Source: JANOAR01 sp031411235
GTDB taxonomy: Bacteria; Verrucomicrobiota; Verrucomicrobiia; Verrucomicrobiales; Verrucomicrobiaceae
Direction of reading: 5' to 3'
NCBI GenBank assembly: GCA_031411235.1
Contig: JANOAR010000232.1
Location: 1 to 50,755 of the forward strand
Length of the DNA: 50,755 nucleotides
Part shown: positions 32,201 through 40,124 of the stretch, in pieces
How the letters are laid out: each line of letters starts with the position of its first letter
How positions within the stretch are numbered: the first letter of the stretch is position 1
Position numbers and translations under genes: made by a program
Notes under the pieces: model-generated
Told to the model about the DNA's origin: nothing
The model's input: only the letters and a program-made list of their open reading frames with translations
The model's database searches: none

Positions 32201-35200
32201 ACGCCGAGCGCGAAGCCCGTGGCGAGAAGCCGATCATGAAGACCGCCGCCCAAGGATGGGGCGAAGCGTGGGGCAAAGCCATGCACACCATCGAAAAGGA
32301 CGGCGAGGCAGGCCGCAAGCTCGTTGCTGAGATCAACCAAAAGCCGCGTGCTCTCAACGACGCCGAAAACGCCCTGCTACTGCATGAGAAAATCAGCAAG
32401 CGCCACGTCACGCGCACCGTCATCAATGAGATCAACGCCACCACCGACGTGCAGAAGAAGGCCGAGCTGCAATTGCGCCTCGCGGAGCACCTCACCGAGC
32501 TAAACCAAATCGACAACGCCACCAAGGCAGCAGGCACAGAAACCGGGCGCGGACTCAACGCCCGCAAGATGATGCGCGATGAAGACGATAGCCTGGAAAA
32601 CACCCTCTCACTCTATCGCGCTGCCAAAGGCGAAGACCTCTCGCCTGTGGAAACCGCCCGCGTGGAGCACCTGCACAAGCAGCTCGATGCCGCCAAGAAA
32701 GAGGTGGACGCCCATGAAGACAAAGCCTCCGACCACGAGGCCACTCAGGCCGTGCTCGCCTTCATGGAGGACCACGCCAAAGACCTCAGCGCCAAAGCCA
32801 AGGCTGCACGCCAGCGACTCATTGACAACGCTAGCAGGCCACCCAAACGCAAGCCCTCCAAACTCAGCCAACACTCCGACGGCGTTCCAGACCGTGCCGA
32901 CGCCACGCCTGACATGGTGGACTTCGCTCGCAGTCACAACATCAAGCGCCCGCCACCACAGCGAGTGAACAAGATGGGCGAACTCACCAACAAAGGCGCT
33001 GGCGAACACGATGCCCTGCGCTCATGGGCCAAGGACAATCCCACTGAATACCGCGCTTTCACCAAAGAGAGCGGACTCGGCACCGATCACGTCGCGGATG
33101 CCGATGGACTCGTCACCTCCGCCATCGGCGCGGGACTGTTGCCAGATGGTGCAACCGTCACCGACCTCGTCAACCGACTCCGCGCCGACATCGCCAGCCG
33201 TCGCACGGAGCGCGAACAAGCCGCTGCCAATGATGCCAGCCTAGCCCACGATGAAGCCGAGCATATCGCCGCCGACAAGATCGAGGCCAATGACCTTAAA
33301 CACGCAGTTGCGGATCAATTCGAGTCCCACACACCCAAGGAAGACATCGTTAAAAACGCGCTGAAGGCAATGCGCGAAGCGGCCAAGGCACGTCTCGACG
33401 AGCAGCGGGCCAAGGGTGAACTTTATAGCGACGCACTTGGCCCCCTCGGAGTCGCCTCGCTGCGCATGACTCGCGACCACGTCATCATCGGCGCATCCCA
33501 CCTCGCCGAGATCGGCCTCGACTTCGCCCGCTGGTCAAAGGCCGTCATCAAGGAGTTTGGCGACCTCGGCGAAACCGCCCTGCGCACCCTCTTTGACCGC
33601 TCCAAAATCTTCCTCGACCAGTCCAAGCACGACATCACCGAGCGCGTCGCCGCGCTGGAACGTGCCGCCACTCCCTCAGGCGTTGCCGAGAAGTTCCTCG
33701 CCGACGTGAAGAGTGGTAAGACTGATGCCGTCAACCTCAGCCCCAAGCTCGCCCAAGACCTCGCCAAGGCCTACGTCATCGAGGGCGTGGACACCATTCA
33801 GGAGCTTGTCGCCAAGGTTCACGCCGATGCCGTGAAGTGGTTCCCTGAACTCACTCTTCGCGACGTGCGCGACGCCATCACCGACTACGGCAAAACCAGC
33901 GAGCCCAGCAAAGACCAAATCGCCAAAACCCTGCGCGAATTGAAATCCCAAGGCAAGCTCCTCAGCTCGCTGGAAGATGCCAACAGCGGCATCGCGCCAC
34001 CCAAACAAGGATTCCTGCGCGGCAAGCCCAGCGAAACCGTGCGCAAGCTGCGCGAACAGGTGAAGGACGTGATGCGCAAGATGGGCATCGAAACCGACGG
34101 CAAAAAACAACTCGCCAGCGCCCGCGACGCCATCGTTTCGCGACTCAAGAACCAAGTCAGCGACCTCAACAACGAAATCGCTGGCAAAGCCAAGCAGCGC
34201 CCCACTCGCGACGCCATCCCCTACGATGAAGAGATGAACGCGCTGAAGAAGGAGCGCGAGGAACTGCAAGCCTACGTGGACGATCTCACCGGCCCATCCC
34301 CCGAGGGCAAATGGAACGCGCTCACCGAGCGAGCCGCCAAAGCCAGCGCCGAAAACTACCGCCGCCGCATCGCCCAAGGCGACCTGCACAACGACCCCGG
34401 CACCGCCCACACGCCTACCGCACGCACCAAAGCCGCATTGGACGATGCCGCCGCCGCCAAGGCCGAATGGGAAGCCTTGCGCGAGACAGCAGGCATCACC
34501 ACCGAGGAAGCCACCCGTGACCTCAACAAAGGCATCGCCCGCCAGATCAAAGCCATCGAAGACAAGCTGGCAGGCAAGCCCAAACCCGAGCCCAGCACAC
34601 CCGCCAAGGCCGATGCCGAAACCTACCAACTGCGCAAGGAGCTGGAGCGCCTGCGAGAACTCGACAAGGCCACCAAGCCAACCAAGGGCCGCACCCCCAA
34701 ACAGCTCGCCGATGCCGCCGAGAAAGCCGCCGACAAGCAGATTGCCGAGATCGAAGCCGAGCTGGCCACGGGCAAACAGAAGGCCAAGGCCCAGGGCGCT
34801 GAATTCATCCCCGACGCCCAACTGCGAGCCAAGATGGCCGAACTCGAATCCCTCCGTGGCATCCGCGATGAAGCCCGCCGCGCCAAGATCCCCAAGCGCG
34901 ATCCCGAGGAGCTGGCGTTGGCCCGTGCTCACAAGCGCATAGACAAATCCATTGCCGATGCCGAAAAGAAGCTGGCCAGCAAGGACTTTGCGAAAGCCAA
35001 GCCAAAGGCAAAGCTAAAGGTGGATGAAGATCACCTTGCCAAGCAGTCCAAACTTGAAGAAATCCGCCTCAAAATCAAACGCGAGGTATTCAAATTAGAG
35101 CAGAGCAAGCGCCCACTGTATTACCGCGTGCTAGATGGTATTGTCCACTGGCAGCGCAGTATCGGCATCCTATCCGGCACCAATGTCTTGATGAAACTAT

Positions 35201-36612
35201 CAGCCGCCGCAGGCTGGAACATGGGCTTTATGCCTCTCCAGCAAATCGCCGGTGAAGCATGGCGCAGAATCCTCCCAGGCATCGCCGCTCAGTCCCCACG
35301 CGAGGGCGCGGGCTTTAACGTCAAACTGGAAGCCAACGTGGTGAAGACCGCCTTCATGGCGCTGATCAAGGAGTCGGGCCGCATCATGAAACGAGGCAAG
35401 AGTGACCTCGACCTCAAGCACGGTAAAATCAAGCCGCACGACCTCGACCAGAGTTGGATGGACTACTTTGTTTACACCCATCTGGTATTGAAAAATCCCG
35501 TCAAACAGGCCGAATTCGCCCGCAGCTACCAGAACCGTTTGCAGTGGCACATGGATCAAGGCTTGCCCTCCGCAGACCCCTACGTCCAGCTCCGCGCCGC
35601 CACCGATGCCTACCGTGAATCTGTGCTCAAAGGCAAGGCCGAGGAAGCCGCGTATGTGGATGGCAAACGTGCCATCTTGATGCAAGACAACTTCATCAGC
35701 AACGCGTTGAATCACCTATTCACCTCGCTGGAAAACCAGAAAAAAGGCTCACCAAGCACGAACGCCGCCGCCTACACCGTGGGGAAGTTTGGCCGCGCCC
35801 TCCTGCCCGTGGTGAAGGTGCCCAGCAACTACGTCGCCAATACCGTCAACGCCGTCATCGGCGTCCCTCGCGCCGTGATGGAAGTGCTTTACCACAAGCT
35901 CACCAAAGGCATCGAAGCCATGGAACCCGCCGAGGCCGACGCCGTCTTGCGCCATGCTAAGCAGGGCTCTGTCGGTTTGGCCATGCTGCTCTACGGCTTC
36001 CTCAACCCGCAGACCGTGGGCGGCTACCACACCACCGGCGAAAAGCGCGACGAGGAGGATGTTCACCACGGCACCTTCAAGGTTGGTGGCTGGGAAGTCC
36101 CTCACCTTCTCGCCCATCATCCGATGCTTGAAGCCATGCAGTTCGGGGCCACCACGCGACGCGTGCTGGACGGCATGAACCGAGCCGGTAGGGAGCCTCT
36201 GAAGGTGCCAGTTTACAAGGGTTACTCGCCAGCCCGCAAAGCCGCCGCCATGGCCAAGTTCGAGGCGCGAGTGAAGGAACGCGAAGACAAAGAAATCGAG
36301 GCCCGCAGTATCACCGCCGCTATGAAAGCATCTGCTTTTGGACTGCTTGGTGATCTCCCGATGATTCGCGGCGGAGGGACTCTTGACGATCTATTTAATG
36401 GCGGGTCGCAGGGCATCAAGGCGTGGACCAGACTTGGGAAAAGCTTTATCGTGCCTGCTGGCCTGCGTGATCTATCTGGCTACATCGACTTTAACGACGA
36501 GGACTGGTTCCACGGCAAACCGCGCATCGCCAAAGGCTTCAAAGAGGAAATTCAAAAAGACATTCCGTTTTGGCGGGAATCTCTGCCTGAAAAAGCCTCG
36601 AATCATCACTGA
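29239..36612 (+). CDS. Giant (2,457-residue) polyvalent-type virion protein with zeta-toxin-like kinase domain
   Basis: Layout by eye: N-terminal helices (1-270); a hydrophobic Ala/Gly-rich part (270-590); a Pro-rich linker (~615-640); a zeta-toxin-like P-loop kinase (~720-940) with Walker A GGQASGKT at 770-777 and the VTVHFVYKP strand; very long Lys/Glu/Ala coiled coil (~950-1950); and a C-terminal helical domain (~1960-2450). The C-terminal part resembles the large proteins associated with short-tailed and gene-transfer phages called polyvalent proteins, which carry effector domains into the host. The zeta domain would phosphorylate a nucleotide-sugar or similar target. Base composition is visibly less GC-rich around 31,170-31,970, suggesting a later insertion. 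Confidence 0.75.
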   Translation: MAYTDTNVDDILAIASADGHTPEETAQALRRWQGGVLEEMHGSVEPDAFMRGQSRLDEQIATATSTLANRHYIAKAEEVIPDVNERIVWQEKLNARHRGSDGNDSEWTPEDQTRFDTINRSFDAPAWNARRSTVAHRLDINGAEVGTLNLDLGASPGETSIATIAGKGGTKHIAIPTPSQKEVDHEIIAEVEKVTTAKKEAADLRHTLLTMPPNEGSIGMVAQAERFDGFAKESERRISELRNGGIAALVQERVTQKIKDEPVADKELDLGRGILSATGNFFKAIPIGAVKASVNTVGGLGDIASIAIGDNALVQWRKENIHAIEENGLGGIIKGLNVNPRQRDTFATQAGDVIGQILPVVAASLTTSGAASAIGTANIARAESALLAATDVSSTLAAMEGVSAARMVAARAIAVNAGVNVESAIAAAPKLIQSASQATAAGTMLPMGAAIGSDLGDHYQMNPEQKRAITLAGMLVMPVIELASGGTLHGKAAAAMMGVAPAAEKSILTETLTQGAKMAAIGASNDLAVNLVGAGPGYTGEMPNPFDLVNRARDFALGAIPGGLMAFATHRAPATKTDATNPHPILSIGGKPFQVPIEGGLPRPVMPELPAVEVAPTAVAAPPKPEPVAPVEPPLIIEGDPAMEARTPIVDSISVEKNPSGNTIANTTVTEFESDLTLGHMSADEQTEATRFARQIGADVPAAIAEYNQRFGKHVSADNARELDPMWQRSKEDRQRLSGALGVPAGKLAQLVFDHQIAQLHDADVYMLAGGQASGKTSSTKADSSAASLIYDNTFSNPIRAESNIEKALAGNNRVTVHFVYKPLEESIIGAIDRANSENGRVELPGQMARTHLASQRTFLGLAEKYRDNPNVTFKVTDYTGNIAKPSTVEELAGRAYNQPVEEIQSHAISVADEYLAAHSADFDQGFKDRFEKALGGRSPRGNDGKPSTVESQVSSPAGATGDQTPQAGLAKEEVPAPATSTKNATVDAEREARGEKPIMKTAAQGWGEAWGKAMHTIEKDGEAGRKLVAEINQKPRALNDAENALLLHEKISKRHVTRTVINEINATTDVQKKAELQLRLAEHLTELNQIDNATKAAGTETGRGLNARKMMRDEDDSLENTLSLYRAAKGEDLSPVETARVEHLHKQLDAAKKEVDAHEDKASDHEATQAVLAFMEDHAKDLSAKAKAARQRLIDNASRPPKRKPSKLSQHSDGVPDRADATPDMVDFARSHNIKRPPPQRVNKMGELTNKGAGEHDALRSWAKDNPTEYRAFTKESGLGTDHVADADGLVTSAIGAGLLPDGATVTDLVNRLRADIASRRTEREQAAANDASLAHDEAEHIAADKIEANDLKHAVADQFESHTPKEDIVKNALKAMREAAKARLDEQRAKGELYSDALGPLGVASLRMTRDHVIIGASHLAEIGLDFARWSKAVIKEFGDLGETALRTLFDRSKIFLDQSKHDITERVAALERAATPSGVAEKFLADVKSGKTDAVNLSPKLAQDLAKAYVIEGVDTIQELVAKVHADAVKWFPELTLRDVRDAITDYGKTSEPSKDQIAKTLRELKSQGKLLSSLEDANSGIAPPKQGFLRGKPSETVRKLREQVKDVMRKMGIETDGKKQLASARDAIVSRLKNQVSDLNNEIAGKAKQRPTRDAIPYDEEMNALKKEREELQAYVDDLTGPSPEGKWNALTERAAKASAENYRRRIAQGDLHNDPGTAHTPTARTKAALDDAAAAKAEWEALRETAGITTEEATRDLNKGIARQIKAIEDKLAGKPKPEPSTPAKADAETYQLRKELERLRELDKATKPTKGRTPKQLADAAEKAADKQIAEIEAELATGKQKAKAQGAEFIPDAQLRAKMAELESLRGIRDEARRAKIPKRDPEELALARAHKRIDKSIADAEKKLASKDFAKAKPKAKLKVDEDHLAKQSKLEEIRLKIKREVFKLEQSKRPLYYRVLDGIVHWQRSIGILSGTNVLMKLSAAAGWNMGFMPLQQIAGEAWRRILPGIAAQSPREGAGFNVKLEANVVKTAFMALIKESGRIMKRGKSDLDLKHGKIKPHDLDQSWMDYFVYTHLVLKNPVKQAEFARSYQNRLQWHMDQGLPSADPYVQLRAATDAYRESVLKGKAEEAAYVDGKRAILMQDNFISNALNHLFTSLENQKKGSPSTNAAAYTVGKFGRALLPVVKVPSNYVANTVNAVIGVPRAVMEVLYHKLTKGIEAMEPAEADAVLRHAKQGSVGLAMLLYGFLNPQTVGGYHTTGEKRDEEDVHHGTFKVGGWEVPHLLAHHPMLEAMQFGATTRRVLDGMNRAGREPLKVPVYKGYSPARKAAAMAKFEARVKEREDKEIEARSITAAMKASAFGLLGDLPMIRGGGTLDDLFNGGSQGIKAWTRLGKSFIVPAGLRDLSGYIDFNDEDWFHGKPRIAKGFKEEIQKDIPFWRESLPEKASNHH

Positions 36613-36974
36613 TTTTTCGGCTCGGGATAAAAGCCGCTTTTGGTTGGTGCTTCAATCATCAAGGCGTGAATCAAAAATTGAGCGCACCAAAGCATCATCC
36701 TCGGTATCTCGATCAGGAGGATTAGAATAGGGGCGATGATTCGAGCCAATAGCGGGAATGCCAGAAAACCTAGAGACATGGCATTGAACGCAAACACCAG
36801 AAGCTCAACAATGATGAACCCAGATCCAGATGAGAACACCTTGGATAAGCCGTAAGTTATCAAATCCAATGGAATGATTATCGCAAGAAAGCACAACGGC
36901 ATCGTAGTCCCCCAATAGCCATACTCCTTGGCCATCAGTTTGAAATCGGGTTCTGGAAAGAGTTTTTCAGTCAT
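36606..36974 (-). CDS. Small multi-pass membrane protein, opposite strand
   Basis: 122 residues. Three hydrophobic stretches (MPLCFLAIIIPLDLITYGL, GFIIVELLVFAFNAMSLGFL, LLARIIAPILILLIEIPRMM). Its 3' end overlaps that of the giant virion gene by 7 bases, tail to tail. Base composition is more AT-rich than neighbours. It may be a lysogeny-expressed membrane protein (superinfection exclusion type), but that is only suggested by its orientation away from the late arm. Confidence 0.6.
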   Translation of the reverse strand: MTEKLFPEPDFKLMAKEYGYWGTTMPLCFLAIIIPLDLITYGLSKVFSSGSGFIIVELLVFAFNAMSLGFLAFPLLARIIAPILILLIEIPRMMLWCAQFLIHALMIEAPTKSGFYPEPKNQ

Positions 36975-37043
36975 CGCCCAACGCTGACAGGTGGACTTCA
37001 GCCACGTAAAGCCCCTTTTTCACACCCGGCCCATTTTTTCCGC

Positions 37044-37073
37044 TTGACTTGTCTCCCAATGGGCGACTTAATA
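37044..37073 (+). promoter_or_regulatory. Possible promoter for the XRE regulator
   Basis: TTGACT (37044-37049), an 18-base spacer and TTAATA (37068-37073). A small dyad (GTC..CCCAATGGG..GAC) lies in the spacer and could be an operator. The rest of the 36,975-37,189 gap holds a minus-strand terminator and no gene. Confidence 0.35.
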
Positions 37074-37102
37074 GCCGTGTGACCATCACCCAGTGATGCA
37101 AA

Positions 37103-37140
37103 CAAAAAGCCCCGCCACCTGCTGAAACAGATGACGGGGC
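37103..37140 (-). terminator. Minus-strand rho-independent terminator
   Basis: A long hairpin at 37109-37140 (outer stem GCCCCG/CGGGGC plus seven further pairs including three G-U in the minus-strand RNA) is followed on the minus strand by TTTTTG. It would stop leftward transcripts such as that of the Cys-rich gene at 37580 before they reach the membrane protein gene at 36606. Confidence 0.75.
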
Positions 37141-37189
37141 CACATGTGAAACAAGCAGCGAATACCTACCTGAAACACGATGAATCATA

Positions 37190-37372
37190 ATGTCGGAAGA
37201 ACTGAAGCTCAAGCTCAAAGAGATCCGCGCCCGCCTAGGGCTCACCCAAGCAGCCTTCGCGGCAAAGCTTGGAGTGTCGTTGGACACTCTGCAAAAATGG
37301 GAGCAGAACCAACGCACCCCCCGAGGCTTCGCCCTGACCGCGCTCAACGCGGCCCTCGACGCCCTCAAGTAA
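37190..37372 (+). CDS. XRE-family HTH regulator
   Basis: 60 residues. LKEIRARLGLTQAAFAAKLG with continuation VSLDTLQKWEQNQRTPRGFA is a full Cro/C1-type HTH. Small size and position between converging arms suggest a lysis-lysogeny or arm-switch regulator. The next frame downstream (to 37575) looks coding but lacks a normal start; see that entry. Confidence 0.8.
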   Translation: MSEELKLKLKEIRARLGLTQAAFAAKLGVSLDTLQKWEQNQRTPRGFALTALNAALDALK

Positions 37373-37380
37373 GGCCGCTC

Positions 37381-37575
37381 ATCCCGCGAGCCCTCACAAA
37401 GCTCCTGCGTCGCATTGACGTTGAGCTTGATCTAGACGTAGGCTTTGCCTTTGGCCTGCTCAGCGATGCCCTAGAAACCCTCAGCGAGGGCGATTACGAT
37501 CACATCTTCGGCGGCTACTCCTTCGATGACCCCAATGCCGCACGCAAAGCGCTCGACGGTATTTTCAAACGCTAG
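37381..37575 (+). CDS. Coding-like frame after the XRE gene, no standard start
   Basis: The frame that begins -1 relative to the XRE gene at its stop reads IPRALTKLLRRIDVELDLD, then GFAFGLLSDALETLSEGDYD and a C-terminal DDPNAARKALDGIFKR. Composition is clearly protein-like. No ATG, GTG or TTG occurs between 37369 and the conserved part; ATC at 37381 (six bases after AAGG), CTG at 37405 or ATT at 37414 are the only options. A -1 frameshift at the XRE stop, or an assembly error, would also explain it. The coordinates given are therefore provisional at the 5' end. Confidence 0.35.
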   Translation: MPRALTKLLRRIDVELDLDVGFAFGLLSDALETLSEGDYDHIFGGYSFDDPNAARKALDGIFKR

Positions 37576-37579
37576 CCCG

Positions 37580-37834
37580 TCACTTGGGTGAACACACTGA
37601 ACACGTCCCGCCATTCTTTGAGCAGTGACGGCAGTATTGACAATTCGTGCAGCTACGGCAGTCGCCATTGGGATTGCAGTAGCCTGCCACCCTGCCTCTG
37701 ATTCGGTTAGCGGCAGGAGTAGGAGTCGGCTTCGGATCATCCCAAATATGCCGAGGCGGATTCATCAAGCGATCAATAAGCGGGATAGTCACCAAAAACG
37801 CCATAATCACAACCAGCACTTTCAAGGCCCTCAT
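37580..37834 (-). CDS. Membrane-anchored Cys-rich small protein
   Basis: 84 residues from ATG 37834. One N-terminal membrane helix (LKVLVVIMAFLVTIPLI) is followed by a Pro/Thr linker and a dense Cys array in the last 35 residues: C-x5-C-x2-C-x2-C-x2-C-x2-C-x6-C-x2-C (CNPNGDCRSCTNCQYCRHC and on). This could bind zinc or form disulphides outside the membrane. Family not recognised. Transcribed leftward, alone, toward the terminator at 37103-37140. Confidence 0.6.
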   Translation of the reverse strand: MRALKVLVVIMAFLVTIPLIDRLMNPPRHIWDDPKPTPTPAANRIRGRVAGYCNPNGDCRSCTNCQYCRHCSKNGGTCSVCSPK

Positions 37835-37882
37835 GCCGGATAATGAACGCAATTTCAACCCAATCAACCCTTCAAAATCACC

Positions 37883-38668
37883 ATGACAACATCCATCGAC
37901 ATCATCACTCCAAACTTCTCCCTCATCGCGCCAGACGCGAAAACCCACATCTCCGCCAAGGCGCTTCACGAATTCCTTGGTGTTCGCCGCGACTTTTCCA
38001 ACTGGCTCAAAGCCCGAGTCGAGAAGTATAAATTCAGCCTCGGCATCCACTTCTTTCGCTCGCCAGATTTGGCGAATCGAGTTTCAAAAAACGCTGGAAT
38101 CCTTATGGCAGTAGGCAATCTTGATTCGCCAAATTTGGCGAATCAAGATTCAATGCATGGCGGCGACCGTCGTTCAACCAACTACATCCTCACCATCAAC
38201 ATGGCCAAACAGCTCGCGATGGTGGAGAACAACGACATGGGCCTCGCAGCCCGTGACTACTTCATCCAGTGCGAGGAGCGGTTGCACGCCATCGTCGAGA
38301 ACCCAATCATCAATCTAGCCATAAAGCTTCGTGCCGCAGGATTTGAAGGCAGAACGCTCATTGGCCTATGCAAGACAGGGTTGCTGCCTTCGGCTCTCCA
38401 ACCACCTCCGCCCGTCCAACCCGCTCCAGACAACGGCATCGAAACCCTGCTCACCACCTTCATCACCGAGCTGGCGGTGCAATCCCCTGGCGCAAAGACC
38501 ACCATCCGAATCATCCGTGACCTGTTTGCCGCGTGGCTACACTCCCAGGGCATCGAAACCGCCCTCAGCGTTCAGGCGATGGGCAAAGCGCTCAACGCCA
38601 TCAACGTGCCCATCACCAAGACCCCGCAAGGCATCCCCATCGTGCGCGGCTACACCTTCAGCGCGTAG
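37883..38668 (+). CDS. AntA/AntB-family antirepressor with C-terminal winged-helix-like part
   Basis: 261 residues. Residues ~20-130 match AntA/AntB: ISAKALHEFLGVRRDFSNWL, LGIHFF, then after a variable loop NYILTINMAKQLAMVENNDM and ARDYFIQCEERL. The loop (~60-95) is longer than usual and repeats SPDLANR/SPNLANQ because it encodes a perfect DNA palindrome. Residues ~200-261 (IRIIRDLFAAWLHSQGIETA, MGKALNAINVPITKTPQGIP, VRGYTF) look like the winged helix at the end of D5-type phage primases. Antirepressors neutralise phage repressors or alter gene expression. Confidence 0.85.
   Translation: MTTSIDIITPNFSLIAPDAKTHISAKALHEFLGVRRDFSNWLKARVEKYKFSLGIHFFRSPDLANRVSKNAGILMAVGNLDSPNLANQDSMHGGDRRSTNYILTINMAKQLAMVENNDMGLAARDYFIQCEERLHAIVENPIINLAIKLRAAGFEGRTLIGLCKTGLLPSALQPPPPVQPAPDNGIETLLTTFITELAVQSPGAKTTIRIIRDLFAAWLHSQGIETALSVQAMGKALNAINVPITKTPQGIPIVRGYTFSA
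38059..38079. repeat. Degenerate upstream copy of the antirepressor palindrome
   Basis: CTCGCCAGATTTGGCGAATC has the same core (TCGCCA-N-ATTTGGCGA) as the perfect palindrome 38 bases further on. It is imperfect on the left side. The pair looks like a duplicated site. Confidence 0.6.
38117..38150. repeat. 34-bp perfect palindrome inside the antirepressor gene
   Basis: Bases 38117-38133 (AATCTTGATTCGCCAAA) and their exact reverse complement at 38134-38150 give a 34-bp dyad without mismatch or spacer. It encodes roughly residues 79-90, in the loop between two conserved antirepressor segments. It could be an operator, a cruciform-forming site or a small palindromic mobile insertion. Confidence 0.9.
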
Positions 38669-38687
38669 CCAAGGCCAAAAACAGCAG

Positions 38688-38714
38688 GGGCGCGGAATTC
38701 AACCCGCGCCCTTT
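38688..38714. terminator. Bidirectional terminator between converging arms
   Basis: GGGCGCGG (38688-38695) pairs with CCGCGCCC (38704-38711), followed by TTTATT on the plus strand; on the minus strand a short spacer and TTTTT follow. It ends the antirepressor transcript and the leftward late operon. Confidence 0.75.
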
Positions 38715-38721
38715 ATTCGTT

Positions 38722-38913
38722 TCACCTCACAAACCACCATACCGCCAACGCGATGCCCGTCACACTAAGCCCAAGAAAGACGCGATGGTATGCGCGAACC
38801 TCGGCTGCAAACAACGTGCCGTAACGCGAGTAGCCTACCGCCCTGCACAACGCCAAATAAGAGAGAACAAACGACCCCAGCGACGCCAGAACAAGAATGA
38901 TGTCAGTCTTCAT
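38722..38913 (-). CDS. Small two-helix membrane protein ending the late operon
   Basis: 63 residues; starts 3 bases after the scaffold stop. Two hydrophobic helices (IILVLASLGSFVLSYLALC and VFLGLSVTGIALAVWWFV) flank a basic loop. Possibly a holin-type or capsid-associated membrane protein; no family recognised. It lies immediately before the bidirectional terminator. Confidence 0.55.
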   Translation of the reverse strand: MKTDIILVLASLGSFVLSYLALCRAVGYSRYGTLFAAEVRAYHRVFLGLSVTGIALAVWWFVR

Positions 38914-38916
38914 GGT

Positions 38917-40119
38917 TCAAGAAAAATGCCGCTCCACATCGAATCCGCCCACACCCTTGTTCACCGCCGCGCCGCCGCTCTGCGCAGGATCAAGCTTTTG
39001 ATACTCCTTTAGCGCTGCCTCCAACTCCACCACCCGACGCGACTTCTGAGCGGCCACCTCGCGATACACCTCAGCGCTCTCACGCAGCGCCAGCGCCTCC
39101 ACAATCGTCGCCTCATTGGGAATGTGCCCGCTCTGGAACATCGCCCCGAGCTTGGCCAGATGCCCCTTGCCCGCTGCCGTGCCCATGAACGCATCACCCT
39201 TCAACTTCTCCGCGACCGACGGCAGCACCCCATAGAGCTTGTCACCGAACGCCTTAGTGAAGCCCTTGGCCGTCTCGCCCATCACCGCCGTGTCGTAGTC
39301 CTCCCAGGATTTCAGCGCCTCGACGGGATTCTTCACCGCCGCCTCTCGCGCCGTGCTCAAGTCCATGAACGCCCTCGCCTTCACTGCGATGAGTCCGCGA
39401 GCGTCAGCGTCTTCGATGGCTCCAAGAGCCTTCGCCAGCTTCAGTTCCGTGGTGGCATTGAAGATGGATTCAATCGCCGCCTCATCAATCTCCGCCTCGG
39501 CACCTACCGCCTTCGCGCTCGCCAGCAATGACGCCCGCTTGCCGTCGAACTCAGCGCGGAACGCTCCATTGCTCTCCAGCGCCTGTGTGGCCTTGTGAGC
39601 GCGGTATTCACTCAGCTCGCCGTCGTTGGTCTTGCGCAGTGTTTCCAACTCCACAGTCAGCGCCTTCACCGCCTCGGATTCCGGCAGCGCCTTCACCCCG
39701 GCCTTCTCCATTTCTGCCAACCGCGACCGCAGCTCATCGCGCTCCACGGCCGTAACGCCGAGATCACGCAGCGCCTTCTCAGTCACCACGCGTTGCGCCT
39801 TCCAGTTGTCCACCTTGGCGATACCCTCGGGAGCTTCCGGCAGCGCCGACTTCACCCAGGCCTCATAATCGAAGCCAGCGGCCTTGGCGGGCTCAACCGC
39901 AGGCACCGCAGCCTTCGCCGCAGGCGTCACCACCTCGGCAGCTTTAACCACGGGAGCACTTCCCCCAGGGCTCAAAGGATCTTCCGCCACCACTAGCGGA
40001 GTCACCGGCGTGGCATCACCGCCACCGCCAAACATTTCCTCCACGTTGAAGCCGCCACCTGCACCACCTGCACCGGGTTCATCCGCTGCCTCCATCAAGA
40101 ATCCTGCTTTTTTGATCAT
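38917..40119 (-). CDS. Putative capsid scaffolding protein
   Basis: 400 residues. Gly/Ala/Pro-rich N terminus, then long charged helices (RDELRSRLAEMEKAGVKALP, VKALTVELETLRKTNDGELS) and a Glu/Ala-rich C terminus (REVAAQKSRRVVELEAALKE). Size, coiled-coil content and position directly after portal are those of phage scaffolding proteins. Its start lies in the same AAATTTTATG context as the capsid gene, without a Shine-Dalgarno site. The capsid partner is on the other arm. Confidence 0.7.
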   Translation of the reverse strand: MIKKAGFLMEAADEPGAGGAGGGFNVEEMFGGGGDATPVTPLVVAEDPLSPGGSAPVVKAAEVVTPAAKAAVPAVEPAKAAGFDYEAWVKSALPEAPEGIAKVDNWKAQRVVTEKALRDLGVTAVERDELRSRLAEMEKAGVKALPESEAVKALTVELETLRKTNDGELSEYRAHKATQALESNGAFRAEFDGKRASLLASAKAVGAEAEIDEAAIESIFNATTELKLAKALGAIEDADARGLIAVKARAFMDLSTAREAAVKNPVEALKSWEDYDTAVMGETAKGFTKAFGDKLYGVLPSVAEKLKGDAFMGTAAGKGHLAKLGAMFQSGHIPNEATIVEALALRESAEVYREVAAQKSRRVVELEAALKEYQKLDPAQSGGAAVNKGVGGFDVERHFS

Positions 40120-40124
40120 AAAAT

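Noticed and set aside
33676..34932. 418-codon antisense frame rich in Gly, Leu and Phe
   Set aside because: Shadow of the Lys/Ala/Glu coiled coil in the giant virion gene; low complexity and no start signals.
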